64,000 nt of DNA. Origin: Streptomyces alboniger (GTDB taxonomy: Bacteria; Actinomycetota; Actinomycetes; Streptomycetales; Streptomycetaceae). The stretch's first letter is position 1. Each line of letters opens with the position of its first letter. The DNA is taken from the NCBI RefSeq assembly GCF_008704395.1, contig NZ_CP023695.1, positions 7,378,001 to 7,442,000 of the forward strand, in the 5' to 3' direction. The notes under the pieces were generated by a model. The model made no database searches. It saw nothing but the letters and a program-made list of their open reading frames with translations, and had not been told where the DNA came from. Position numbers and translations under genes: made by a program. This document shows positions 8,901 to 17,400 of the stretch, one piece after another.

Positions 8901-10462
8901 TGCGCGCCACCGCCACCCAGCACACCGGCACGCACCTCGTGCCCGGAACCACCTTCTACGGCTACGACTCCGCCCGGCAGCGGGTGCGCCGGGCCCGTGA
9001 CGGCCAGACGCACGCGGGCGGGACGGGCCGGCTGCTGGAGGAGCGGCTCTACCTCGGTGACGTCGAGATCTTCCGGACGTACGACGCCGAAGGCAACCGC
9101 ACTCTGGAACGCGCCACCCTGCACGTGCGGGACGACGAACAGGCGGTCGCCCTGGTCGAGACCCGCCGCGACGACGGCGCGAGCGGGACGGCCGGCGAAC
9201 GGTTGGTGCGTCACCAGTACGCCGGGCACGGCGGCTCGGTCACCGTGGAACTCGACGCGGCGGGCGAGGTCGTCTCCTACGAGGAGTACCACCCCTACGG
9301 CACCACTGCCGTCGCCTTCTGGCGCGGCGGCACCCCGCCCAAGCGCTACCGCTACAGCGGCAAGGAACGCGACGACACCGGGCTCTACTACTACGGGGAC
9401 CGCTACTACGCCCCGTGGCTGTGCCGTTGGATCAGCCCCGACCCGCAAGGGGTGTCCGAGGGCCTGAACCTCTACCAGTTCGTGCAGGGCAACCCGGTGT
9501 CCTTCAAGGACCCCAACGGCCGGGAGGTGGAGGCCTACAACATCGCCCCTGGGCGGCCCGGCAACCAGCCATGGGCGTGGTTCCTCGGAGTCTCGGCGCA
9601 CCGGCTCATCGCTTACCACTACGTGGGGTCGCACCTGGCCGAGCGGCGCGGCATCTACACCAACTACCACACGGTCGCGGCAATTCTGAAGGCCGGCCGC
9701 ATCGGTGACCCGAACCGCATCACGCCCGCCCAGCAGGCGCTGAAACCCGACATCACCAACATCCCGAGCCGTGAGGTCTTCGAGATCAAGCCATGGAACC
9801 AGGAGGGGTTGGAGGCAGGGCGTCGCCAGGTCGGGGGCTATATCGACGCGTTGAACATGGGGATGGGGCTGCCGGCCGGTGCCAAGGGCGTCCAGAAGGG
9901 GCAGAAGGGCGCGGCCCGCTTCCCCTTCCTCACGGGTCAGGGCGAACGGGGCGAGCTGGCCGTGCAGTTCCACGGTGGGCGGATGGTGTGGCGGCTGATC
10001 TGGAAGACCACCGAGGACGGGATCATCCAGTACAAGTGGCAGAAGACCAGCAAGACCGACCGGGACGAGATCAAGGAGGCCGGCGAGGGGCAATGGGTCG
10101 ACATCACCGAGCAGGACGCCGCGGCCCACGCCCAAGAGGTCGCCGAGGAGGTCGACAAGAGCCTTGCCCAGCGCGAGAAGGTGTTCCGGCTCATGGACGC
10201 GGTCAACGCGGCGCAGACCATCGTGGGCGAGGTCGCCATCGCCGTGATGATGGGGAACATCCTGTCGTCCCAGCCGGGGGCCGGAGCCACCCGCGCCCCG
10301 ACCCGCGCCCCCACGCCCCCGCCCGCCCCGGCACCCGGTGTCCCCCGCCCGACCCTGCCCCCGCCCGCCGTCCCCACCCCCCGCCCGCCGTCGCTGCCCC
10401 CGGGCGCTCCGCCACCCTGGCAGCGCCCCCCGACACCTCCGCCACTCCAGCCCCGGCCATGA
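2906..10462 (+). CDS. Tc (ABC) toxin TcB-TcC fusion protein with C-terminal toxin payload
   Basis: This 2518-residue protein joins the B and C components of an insecticidal toxin complex. It contains, in order: an SpvB-type domain from about residue 45 (motif GMGWSLGLPA); FG-GAP-like repeats at about 535-670 (FADVDGDGLTDV, LADLSGDGLLDL) with the TcdB middle regions; YD/RHS repeats to about 2130; and the RHS core (YYYGDRYYAP..ISPDPQG..DPNG) at 2149-2205. In known BC proteins this shell encloses an unfolded toxic C terminus that is autoproteolytically cut after the core and passed through TcA. Asp2179 and Asp2202 fall in the DPxG and DPNG positions of that aspartyl cleavage region. There is no signal peptide. 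The gene heads a tight run with the orphan gene and TcA. B and C are separate genes in classic Photorhabdus loci; fusions occur elsewhere. Confidence 0.93.
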   Translation: MDSLERTSGGASDARAAGEGASGSWPGPRQRGAGSSADDTAAPFKAPVISLPKGGGAVRGMGEKFSVNPATGTATLSVPLPLSPGRSGFTPPLSLVYDTGGGNGPFGMGWSLGLPAVARKTDKGVPQYDDTAESDVFVLSDAEDLVPELAPDGHPLRRSRTVGTTAYEVTRYRPRIEGLYARIERWRAPATGQTHWRTISPTNVTTVYGKDANARIADPADPVGRVFSWLICESYDDKGNAVSYRYAEEDGTGVDLAAPHEAHRTPADRTANRHLKSVRYGNRTSRLEAQDSTEWLFELVLDYGEHDPDHPRPDDSGAWTRRADPFSAYRAGFEIRTYRLCRRLLMFHHFPDEPGVGRNSLVRSLRLSYRAEPAGSFLTAIVRSGHRTGPDGPVTRSLPPLELTYNTPAPDRRIRDLDRESLEHLPAGVDGTLYQWADLDGESVSGVVTQQAGALLYKPNEGGGRLGPQRQPAAQPALPLGGGRGQLIDLAGDGRLDLVDLGGPAPGFYERDDGGWSAHRAFTSLPVLDWNDPNLRFADVDGDGLTDVLVTEGDSILWYPSLGEAGYGPAVRVPTGTDEDAGPRLLFADGGRSVHLADLSGDGLLDLVRVADGEICYWPSLGRGRFGARVVMDNAPRLDHPDRFDERRLHFADVDGTGPADLIHVGDDGVDVYTNLLGNAWSDPVRLPAFPQVGEGTAVSVVDLLGTGTACLVWSSRLPSDAGRHVRYVDLTGPKPHLLVRLSNNLGTETALGYAPSTRFYLQDKAEGRPWATRLPFPVHVVERTETFDHVNRNRFATRYRYRDGYFDGVEREFRGFATVEQQDTEDIGAFGDGVFPAGDNESLEHRLPPVRTRSWFHTGAHLDRDRLSRRLAEQYYPPDPAAVPDALTWLLDDTPLPDGLSPDAEREACRALRGQLLRQEVYALDGTPDEPHPYTVTERNYTVRMLQPPAEERCGVFAVDPRESVTAVCERRPEDARVAHEAVLDVDPDSGTVLHSVTLAYGRGTPDPTLPARTREAQATTLVTETRVRITRPVDTTEPTGADAHRVPVPYDTRTHQISGRDPAAGIDLDRARPRLPLDYVRRALRGPLPAGLTRTLVARHRVRFLADDLSGPLPWGEQQPLGLVHQTQRLALPDDLLADVYGSRVDAARLRESGYVHDDEDSTSAGGWWAPSGTARYAPAGTADPLVFARRHFFVPRRFVDAFAAAAGAEYGTEITYDPYDLLPVRTTDAVGNTVTAERTGLDYRLLAPTRLTDPNGNRTAVLFDALGMVVAQAVRGTPEDDTGDTLDGIDADPPPEVLAAFWDAPQDHADDLLGTATTRLVHDIEAFHRSRDEEHPRPAATAVLTRPRHVRDRAEPTRITLGYSDGNGREVQRKTAAEPGPDEDAPRWVGSGWTVFDNKGLPVRRYEDFFTPRYTFEFAVREGVSPVLCYDPPGRLTATLHPNHTYEKTVIGPWQQLTWDVNDTAALPGPDGRPAGNPADDPDTARYAAALPTDTYLPTWYRQRADGSLGPHERAAAERTRPHAATPLTTCLDPLGRLVLTLAHNRTPGTDGGHVDSVQRAYAELDVSGSPLAFADCVDGTPGPASGDADRTVGRYRYDLLGNRLHERSMEAGEHRRLFDVDGTPVAQWDLVDGSATERLLTTGFDLLRRPLDVQLTEAGATTTVQRTRYGEDAPDAERANLRGQVHRIDDGAGTVTQRYDLQGNVSETVRTLLAAHRTTPDWSAQPEAAAESWTTRTEFDALDRPRECAHPDGSVTTYTYNRRGLLDSVTAVVAPDDEPTAFLRSVDHDAKGRRTRCVHGNGATTTYTYDPRTFRLAALRTTRDGGRADVQHLVYTHDPVGNVTHIEDTAQPAVFHLNTRVEASTDYVYDALYRLVEAHGREHLAPPDPRGPAGLPGAHPADRDALGRYRETYTYDTAGNLTALDHRTTDPRHPGRRRAFTYDEPSPLGLAGNRLSGSTTTNGRVREESYRHDALGQVALLPPLSLLRWDHTGQLRATATQHTGTHLVPGTTFYGYDSARQRVRRARDGQTHAGGTGRLLEERLYLGDVEIFRTYDAEGNRTLERATLHVRDDEQAVALVETRRDDGASGTAGERLVRHQYAGHGGSVTVELDAAGEVVSYEEYHPYGTTAVAFWRGGTPPKRYRYSGKERDDTGLYYYGDRYYAPWLCRWISPDPQGVSEGLNLYQFVQGNPVSFKDPNGREVEAYNIAPGRPGNQPWAWFLGVSAHRLIAYHYVGSHLAERRGIYTNYHTVAAILKAGRIGDPNRITPAQQALKPDITNIPSREVFEIKPWNQEGLEAGRRQVGGYIDALNMGMGLPAGAKGVQKGQKGAARFPFLTGQGERGELAVQFHGGRMVWRLIWKTTEDGIIQYKWQKTSKTDRDEIKEAGEGQWVDITEQDAAAHAQEVAEEVDKSLAQREKVFRLMDAVNAAQTIVGEVAIAVMMGNILSSQPGAGATRAPTRAPTPPPAPAPGVPRPTLPPPAVPTPRPPSLPPGAPPPWQRPPTPPPLQPRP
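9521..10462 (+). other. Payload region of the TcB-TcC fusion: predicted PD-(D/E)xK nuclease-like domain plus proline-rich tail
   Basis: This is the region after the RHS core, residues 2206-2518 of the fusion, the position that is hypervariable in Tc and RHS toxins. It carries KPDI (Asp2282), then VFEIKP (Glu2293, Lys2295), then RRQVGGYIDALN. That is the D-x(10)-ExK plus downstream Gln pattern of PD-(D/E)xK nuclease-fold domains, including several polymorphic-toxin families. A His-rich helix-like stretch (AHRLIAYHYVGSH) precedes it. After a charged helical part and a hydrophobic segment (IVGEVAIAVMMG) come about 55 residues very rich in Pro. Nuclease activity is inferred from this motif spacing only. 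Confidence 0.55.
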
Positions 10463-10551
10463 ACGCCGGGGACCGGGAGTCGGGAGCCGAGGGGCCGGGG
10501 CGCCGAAGGGGCGCACTCCGCCACTCCGTCCGACCCGCACCCGAGGAACCC

Positions 10552-11385
10552 ATGACCACCACACCGACCCCCCACCAGTCGCCGCGGATGCCCGGTTTCA
10601 CCGCCGGCTCCGCCGATGTCGCGCGGCGTCGGGCCAGGGACGTGGCCGCGATGCTCGCCGGGCAGTACGCGGCGCACGGCGCTTTCACCGTGCCGGGGCT
10701 GTTCGGTCCCGACGACCTCGTCGCCGTGCCGGAGGGGGCGCTGGTCTTCGTCGACGAGGTGGGCGATCTGGCCGGAGACCGGCCGGGCTACCGCCTGCAC
10801 GCCGTTCCCGTGCTGCTGTCGAACGTGCAGGAAGCCCTCGGCTGGCGTGACGCCGAGGACGTCGAAGACGCTTTCGAGGCCGCCGTGGAGACCACCGGCT
10901 GGGGCGCCCTCGCCCTGATCGCCACCTCCCGCGCCTCCGTCGGCGTATCCGCGCTGCGCACCCGCCTGACCACCCTGCTGCGCTGCTGGGAGGAGCTGGC
11001 CGGACTCCGGTACGTCGACTTCGCACCCGCCCCCGTCACGCTGAGCGAGCTGGTCGGCGAGCGCTGCGCCGGTCTGACCGCCATGTGGCTGCCGGACGGC
11101 GCCGCCACCGGCGACCCACGTCGGGACCTGCCCACCGCGCTGGACGCACTGGAGGGCGCCGACGAGGAGACCCGTACCGCCCGTTCCCTCGAGCGCATGG
11201 CGGTGCTGGCCGACGGTAACCCGCGCATCCGCCATCTCGACGCGACCACCGAGCCGGACCTGCTGCGCGAGGAACTCGACGCACTCGAACCGCGGGAGAG
11301 GGAAGCGATCGCGGCGGGCTTCGCCCATCCCGCCCTGGCCGTCCTGTACGCCGTCGACCGCTCGCACGAACCACACCGACGCTGA
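10552..11385 (+). CDS. Uncharacterised 277-residue protein between the Tc toxin BC and A genes
   Basis: I do not recognise a family. The ATG at 10552 is preceded by GAGGAA at a good distance; the frame stays open upstream inside the BC gene, but that part reads as shadow. The protein is soluble and acidic, with no signal peptide or membrane helix, and has an Ala/Glu/Leu-rich helical C-terminal half (for example ELDALEPREREAIAAGFAHP). It sits 89 bases after the BC gene and 34 bases before the TcA gene on the same strand, so it is almost certainly co-transcribed with them. Possible roles are assembly, payload handling or regulation of the toxin complex; nothing in the sequence decides among these. 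Confidence 0.75.
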   Translation: MTTTPTPHQSPRMPGFTAGSADVARRRARDVAAMLAGQYAAHGAFTVPGLFGPDDLVAVPEGALVFVDEVGDLAGDRPGYRLHAVPVLLSNVQEALGWRDAEDVEDAFEAAVETTGWGALALIATSRASVGVSALRTRLTTLLRCWEELAGLRYVDFAPAPVTLSELVGERCAGLTAMWLPDGAATGDPRRDLPTALDALEGADEETRTARSLERMAVLADGNPRIRHLDATTEPDLLREELDALEPREREAIAAGFAHPALAVLYAVDRSHEPHRR

Positions 11386-11419
11386 CCGCCGCTGAGAGCG
11401 CGCACCTGAGGGGGACATC

Positions 11420-14400
11420 ATGGCCGACCTGATCATCCTGAGGCTCCACCCGAGCAAACCGATCCCGGCGGCCGATTTCACCGCCCTGCTCAACGGTCTG
11501 ACGATCAAAGTCTTCGATCTGACGTTCGCCGACAGCGTCGACGGCGTCCTCCTCGGCGCCGCCTCCGGGCTGGCCGACCCTCACGTGGCCGACCCCACGA
11601 ACGACTCCGTCAACATCCGGCAGACCTCGCTGCTCCAGCACTACATCGACCTCACGGACCCCCTCACCCACATCGAGACCCGCCACCTGGAGTCCGTGGC
11701 CACCGCCGTGGTGATCGCCGACCCACCCGCCGCACACACCGAATACCCCGAACCGGCCGCGTACGACATCCGTCTGGAGGTCACCACCGGCAGCGGGACG
11801 GCCCTGACCAGCCGCCACCTGGACTTCAACATCCGCACCACCTCGGTCGGCAGCCTGCCCACCCGTCAGCCGGCCTTCTTCGCGATGGCGTCGAGCGCCT
11901 TCGTACCGCTGCCCGCCACCGGCGCCGGCATCACGCCGGGCACTGCCCACGTCGACCTGCCCGCCGACGGATCGCCGCCCGCGTTCGCCCCGCTTCTCAC
12001 GGCGATCGACCTGGTCCTCGGCGATGACCCCGGCCCGCCCGGCGGCAGCCTGGTCGCCCGCGACCCGCTCACCCCCGCCGAGAGCAGGTACGTGGCATCC
12101 GAGATCGTGTGGAACCGCACGGCCTTCCCGCCGCCCCGGCCCGACCCCTCCCTGGGCCGAGACCCCTTCGGCGCGCTCTACACCGAACCACCCGTCGACC
12201 CCGGCGTCGACAGCGAGGACCTGGAGAAGGCCAGGCCCCGCTTCGAGGCCGAGCAGAGCGGCTACTACGGCACCCGCGAGGCCGAGGCGCTGCGCCTGGC
12301 CGGGTACGTCTACTCCGCCTCGGCCGCCGTCGCCCAGGAGCGGATGAGCAGCCGGGCGCGCCGCGCCTGGATCGACGTACCGCTGCTCGTCCCCGGCGCC
12401 ACCGGCCCCGATGCGCAGCGCTCGACCGCCGTGGCGTTCACCGAGGACGGCGGGCTCACCCCCGCGTTCACCGTCCCGGCGGCTGTCTTCTACGCGCTGT
12501 CGGCGACCATGCCCGCCCAGGTCGCCCCGGAACAGCGCTACGACCTGGCCCGCCTCTCCCTGGAGAGCCATACGCTCACCGAGCTGGCTACCGCCGTGGA
12601 CGCCGCGGTCGTCACCCTGCCCGCCACCCCGCTGACCGTTTCCGGCGGCACACCGGTCACCGCGGCTCAGGCCGCCCGGCGGCTGCGGGCGCTGGGCACC
12701 CCGCCCGGCACCCCGACCGAACTGCCGCCGGCCGCGCCCTTCGACGGCCTGGTCGCCGACTGGCTCGCCCACACCCGGCCGACCGCAACGATCCGCGACG
12801 ACTTCTGGGTGCCCCAGTCCACCGCGCACCCCGGCGTCTACCTGGACCTGGTGCTCACCGCCGTGACGGCGAACCACGCCCCGCTCATCGCGGCTGTCAA
12901 AGGGCCGCCGCACCAAGTGGCCACCGTTGGTGACCTGGCACAGCTCACCGACCGGCAGTGGCGCGACTTCTTCCTCGGCGAGCCGCCGCCCGAGGGCCGG
13001 CCACCGCGCACCGACCTGCTGCCCCCGTTCACCCGGCCCGGCACCCCGGCCGAGCGGACCGAGGCGTTCATCCGCCATCTGCGGACGTTCTTCGACGTGA
13101 CGATCGACTCCGGGCACGGCGGGACGCCCGGTGCCGGAGCGCCCCCGACGCTGGCGCGGTCCGTGACCGACGCGTTCGCGGCGTTCGCCGCCGCTTACCC
13201 CGGCCATGCGGGCGGCATCGACTTCACCTTCGCCGAACCGCCCGACCAGGACGCCCTGCACGCGGCGGTGGCCGACGTCTTCCCCGACGACCCGGCCGCC
13301 CAGGAGTGGCTCGCCGGTGCCGTCGAGGCCGTCGGCGCGCTGTGGCGGCTGACGGATCTCCAGAACGTCCCCGGCATCGCCGAGCTGAGGTTCTCCCTCG
13401 TGGAGGCGTTGTACGCACGGGGGTTCACCAGCGACGCCCAGGTCGCGGCCCTCACCGCGGCCGACTTCCAGTACGCCCTGACCGGCAGCGTCGCCCACCC
13501 GCACGCGGCGGCGATCCACGGCCGGGCCCGGAGCACGGCCGAGCCCGGGACGGGCCCGGGGCCCTTCCGGCCCGTCAACCCTGACGGCACGCTCGTGGAC
13601 TGCGTGCCACCGGAGCACCTCTCGCCGCTCGGCGCCGTGGCCTACCTGCACGAACTGCTCCAGGTGTCCGCCGACTCGACCTGCGAGCATCCGCTGCGAC
13701 CGGAGGATCCCCACCGCATCGGAGCCCTGCTGGCCGACCGGCGCGGACCGCTCGGCGAACTGCGCGCCCAGGCTGCCGCGTTGACCCCACTGCCGACGCT
13801 CGACCTGGTCAACGAGAGCCTGGAGCACCTGGCCGCCGGCGTCCCCGGGACCAAGGGCGGCGCCGTCCACGACACCGCCGTAGGAACACTGCACGGCCAC
13901 ACACTGGGCCCGCACGACCCGGACGCCGGTCCGGTGGACCGGCCGGACCCGCACACGCACGATCCGGCGACGCTGCTGGCCGCGGTCCCCGAGCACTCCT
14001 CGCCCGCGACCCCGGTGGCCGAGCCGGACGCCTACGAGCGGCTGCGCGCCGATGTCACCGACCCCCGTCTGCCCTACGACCAGCCCCTCGACGTGAACCG
14101 CTCCTGCCTCGGCGCGCTGGACACCACCCGACTGTCGACGATGCGTCACTTCCGGCGCGACATCACGGAGTTCGCTCTCGACCCGGCCCACGAGCCGGAC
14201 GGCTTCCGGCGTCACCAGTGGCGCTACCCGCTGCGCTTCGAGGCCGCTCTGGAGTACCTCGGCATCTCGCAGGAGGAGTACGACCTCCTGTACTCCCAAG
14301 ACCTGAACGACCGCCCGGGCGGCGGGCGGCCCAGGCTGCGCGAGGTGTACGGCTTCACCGAGGACAGGACCGAGTCGGGCCACTGGACCGACGTCGTGCG

Positions 14401-17400
14401 CAGGGTGCCGGAGTTCCTCGCCAGGACCGGCCTGGACTACTGCGAGTTCCTCGACCTGTGGCGCTCCGGATACATCCCCTTCCACCGCGCCGCGCCGGAC
14501 CGCGAGGACGAGTACGCGGGCTTCCCCGACTGCCTGCCCTGCTGCCCCGACGACCTGGTCATCGACTTCGGGCGCAGGTCCGCGCACGTCAAGGACGCGC
14601 TGCGCCGCCTCGCGGTCCTCATCCGGCTCTGGCGCCGCCTGCGGGCCCTGCCGTGCGGCGCGCTCACCTTCACCGAACTCGCCGACGCGGCAACGGTGTT
14701 GTGCCTGTTCTCGGACAAGGGCACGATCGACCCCGACTTCGTCCGGCAGCTGTCGTCCTTCCTGCTGCTGCGCGAACTGCTGTGCCTTCCGCTGTACGAC
14801 CCCTCGGCGGACCCCGACGAGAACGCCGGCGGCGCCGATCGCACCCATCTGCTCGCCCTGTGGGAGGGGCCCGACGCGCGCGCGTGGCCGTGGGCCGTCG
14901 GCGCCCTCCTCGACGCCGTCGACCAGGCCGCCGAACGCCGACGCCCGGCACTGGGCCGCAGGCCCGAACTGGTCAAGGTACTGGCCCGCAACCTCGATGC
15001 GCTGTCCGTGCTGGCCGGCTTCACCCCGGACGTACCCACCGACACCTGGCACGCCCGCCCCACCGGCACCCTCCGCTTCACGGAGATCCTGCTGAAGGTC
15101 CACCTGTCCGACTGCACCGTCGGCGAGGTGCTGTTCCTGTTCTCCGACACCCACCTCGGCGGCGACGACCCCTTCCCGCTCCAGACCTCCAACGAGTCCC
15201 TGGACAATCCGCTCGGCCTGCCCGACGACGAGGACCGGTACGGGCTGTGGGCGCTGCGCCGGGCCCTGCTCGGCGCGGAGGGCGACCCGGAGCCGTGGAC
15301 CTGGCCCGCCATCGTCGCCGCCCTCGCCGACCGCTTCGGCTACCGCCCCACCACTCCGGACGACGCGCTCACCGCGATCGGCGAGCACTTCTTCCCGTCC
15401 GTGCTGGAACGCGAGGGCTGGCCCGTCCCCGCCGCCCGCCGCCGCTTCGCGGTGCCCCTCCCGGCCGCCCGGACCAACGCCGCCCTGTGGAACACCCCAC
15501 CCGACGGCCCGCTGCGCTACGACACCGCCACCGAGTCCCTGTGGACCCGGCTGCCCCTGCGGGACGGCGAGGTCGCGGCGAAACTCGGCTCCGTGCGACA
15601 GCTCACCGAGCCGGAACAGGAGGCGGTGCGCTCCCTCCAGCACGCGCCCGACACGCTGCTGGCCCCCTTCGCGCTGCTCTTCGAGGACTTCCCTGCCGCG
15701 GTGGCCCGACTGCGCGCCGAGCCCGACGAGGAAGAGCGCTTCACCTTCGTACGCGAGGAGTTCGCGCGATTCTACCGGCGCTGCGAACTGATCACCGAGC
15801 ATCTCGCCGACCATGTACGTGAGGCGGCAGGACAGGACGAGCCGCCGGTCGGCGCCGACGAGGTGTGGCTGCTGCTGCGGACCCTGCACGGCGACGAGAA
15901 CGCCGGGCTCACCACCTGGGAGGACGACCAGGGCAAGCCGCCCGAGGCCACCTGGCCCACCGCCCCGACGGGCGGCGCGTTCGCGGCGCTGCTCGCACTG
16001 ACCGGCACCGGACTGCTCGGCGAGTTCAGCATGGCCGACGCCGATCCCGCCTGGCGCGAGACGCGCGGCCCGCTCACCGCGTTCGGCGCCGCCCGGGACC
16101 GCTGGAACGCGCCCGTTCCCACCGTCATCCCCTCCCTGGACCTCACCCTCACCCCCGAGCAACTGCGCTCCGTCGCCGTCCGCAACGGCTTCGCGCTGCG
16201 CAACACCGACGGCGAAACTCTGTTCGGCGCGCAGCCGTTCACCGTCGTCTGGCGCGGCACCCTCCTCGTCGAGGAACCGGGACGCTACGAGTTCCACGCG
16301 GGCGGCCCCACCCCCGTGGGAGAGGAACCCGCCCCCGAGCACTGCCCCGACCACAGCTGGCGCCTCACCCTGGCCCGCCGCCAGAAGACCTGGCAGCTGC
16401 TCAACCGGGGCCGCCCCGGCGAGGACGCTCCCGACCACCGCTCCGGACCGATCGAACTGCGCCGGGGCGCCTACGACATCATGATCGAACTCACCCATGA
16501 CGAACCGACGTTCGCCGATGAGGAGGACGTCCGGCCCCGGCACACCGGGTTCCAGGTCAAATACGCCGGCCCCGACACCGGGGGGCGTCCGACCGAGGTC
16601 CCCCGCCACCGCCTCTACCGCGACCAGGTCGACGCCCCCCTCGGGGAGTGCGTCGAGGTGGCGGGAGCGGCCGCCGCGTTCCTGCGCGCCCGCTACACCG
16701 GCAGCCTGCGCGACATCCGCCGCACCTACCAGCGTGCCTTCAAGTCCGTCCTGCTGGCCCACCGCTTCGGCCTGTCCGCCCGGCCGCTGCCCGGCGACCC
16801 GCAGTCCGAGCTGGGCCACCTCCTCGACCACCCGGACACCTTCCGCGGCACCACCCACCCAAGGACGGGGCCGGACACCTTCGGCACCCATCACGCGTGG
16901 TTCGCCCCCGACCTGCTGCCCGTCGACGACCCCTTCCGCGGCCCGTCACCCGAGCAGGACGCCCGCAGTGCCCCGAGCCCCCGGCGGCAGGCCGCTCTGT
17001 TCGATCTGTGGGAGCGGTTGTTCGACTACGCGGCGCTGCGGGCCGAGACCCGGGCCGCCCGCGAGCGGCCCGCCTGGCGGCTGTTCCGCGCGGCGGTCCA
17101 GCGCCAGCCCGACGACCCGGCGCAGCTGGTACGCCACCTCGGCATCGACATCGGCCACGCCCCGCACGTCCTCACCTACTTCGCCCTGCCCGATGACTAC
17201 GCCGTACGCACCGAGGACCTGGAGTCGGAGATCTGGGCGCTGCGGGCCTGGCGCGCCGAGGTCTTCCTCGACACGCTGGTACGCCGCTTCCGCCCCCGCC
17301 GGATCGAGGAGGCGCGCCCGCACCGCTGGGCCGCCGACGACCCGGCGCGGGAGCCGGACGCGGGCAACGACAACCTCACGGCGTTCGTCCGCAACGGCGC

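Noticed and set aside
9793..10551. Upstream extension of the orphan gene inside the BC gene
   Set aside because: The frame is open, but the text is a shadow of the payload-coding region; ATG 10552 has its own ribosome binding site.
7616..10564. Long - strand open frame (about 980 codons) opposite the BC fusion gene
   Set aside because: Shadow of the RHS-encoding strand; no start signal, domain or plausible composition.
11036..16894. Very long open frame on the - strand (over 1,900 codons) opposite the TcA gene
   Set aside because: It is the antisense shadow of TcA: composition is Gly/Arg/Val-rich with no domain, and its length follows from the high third-position GC of the + strand gene.
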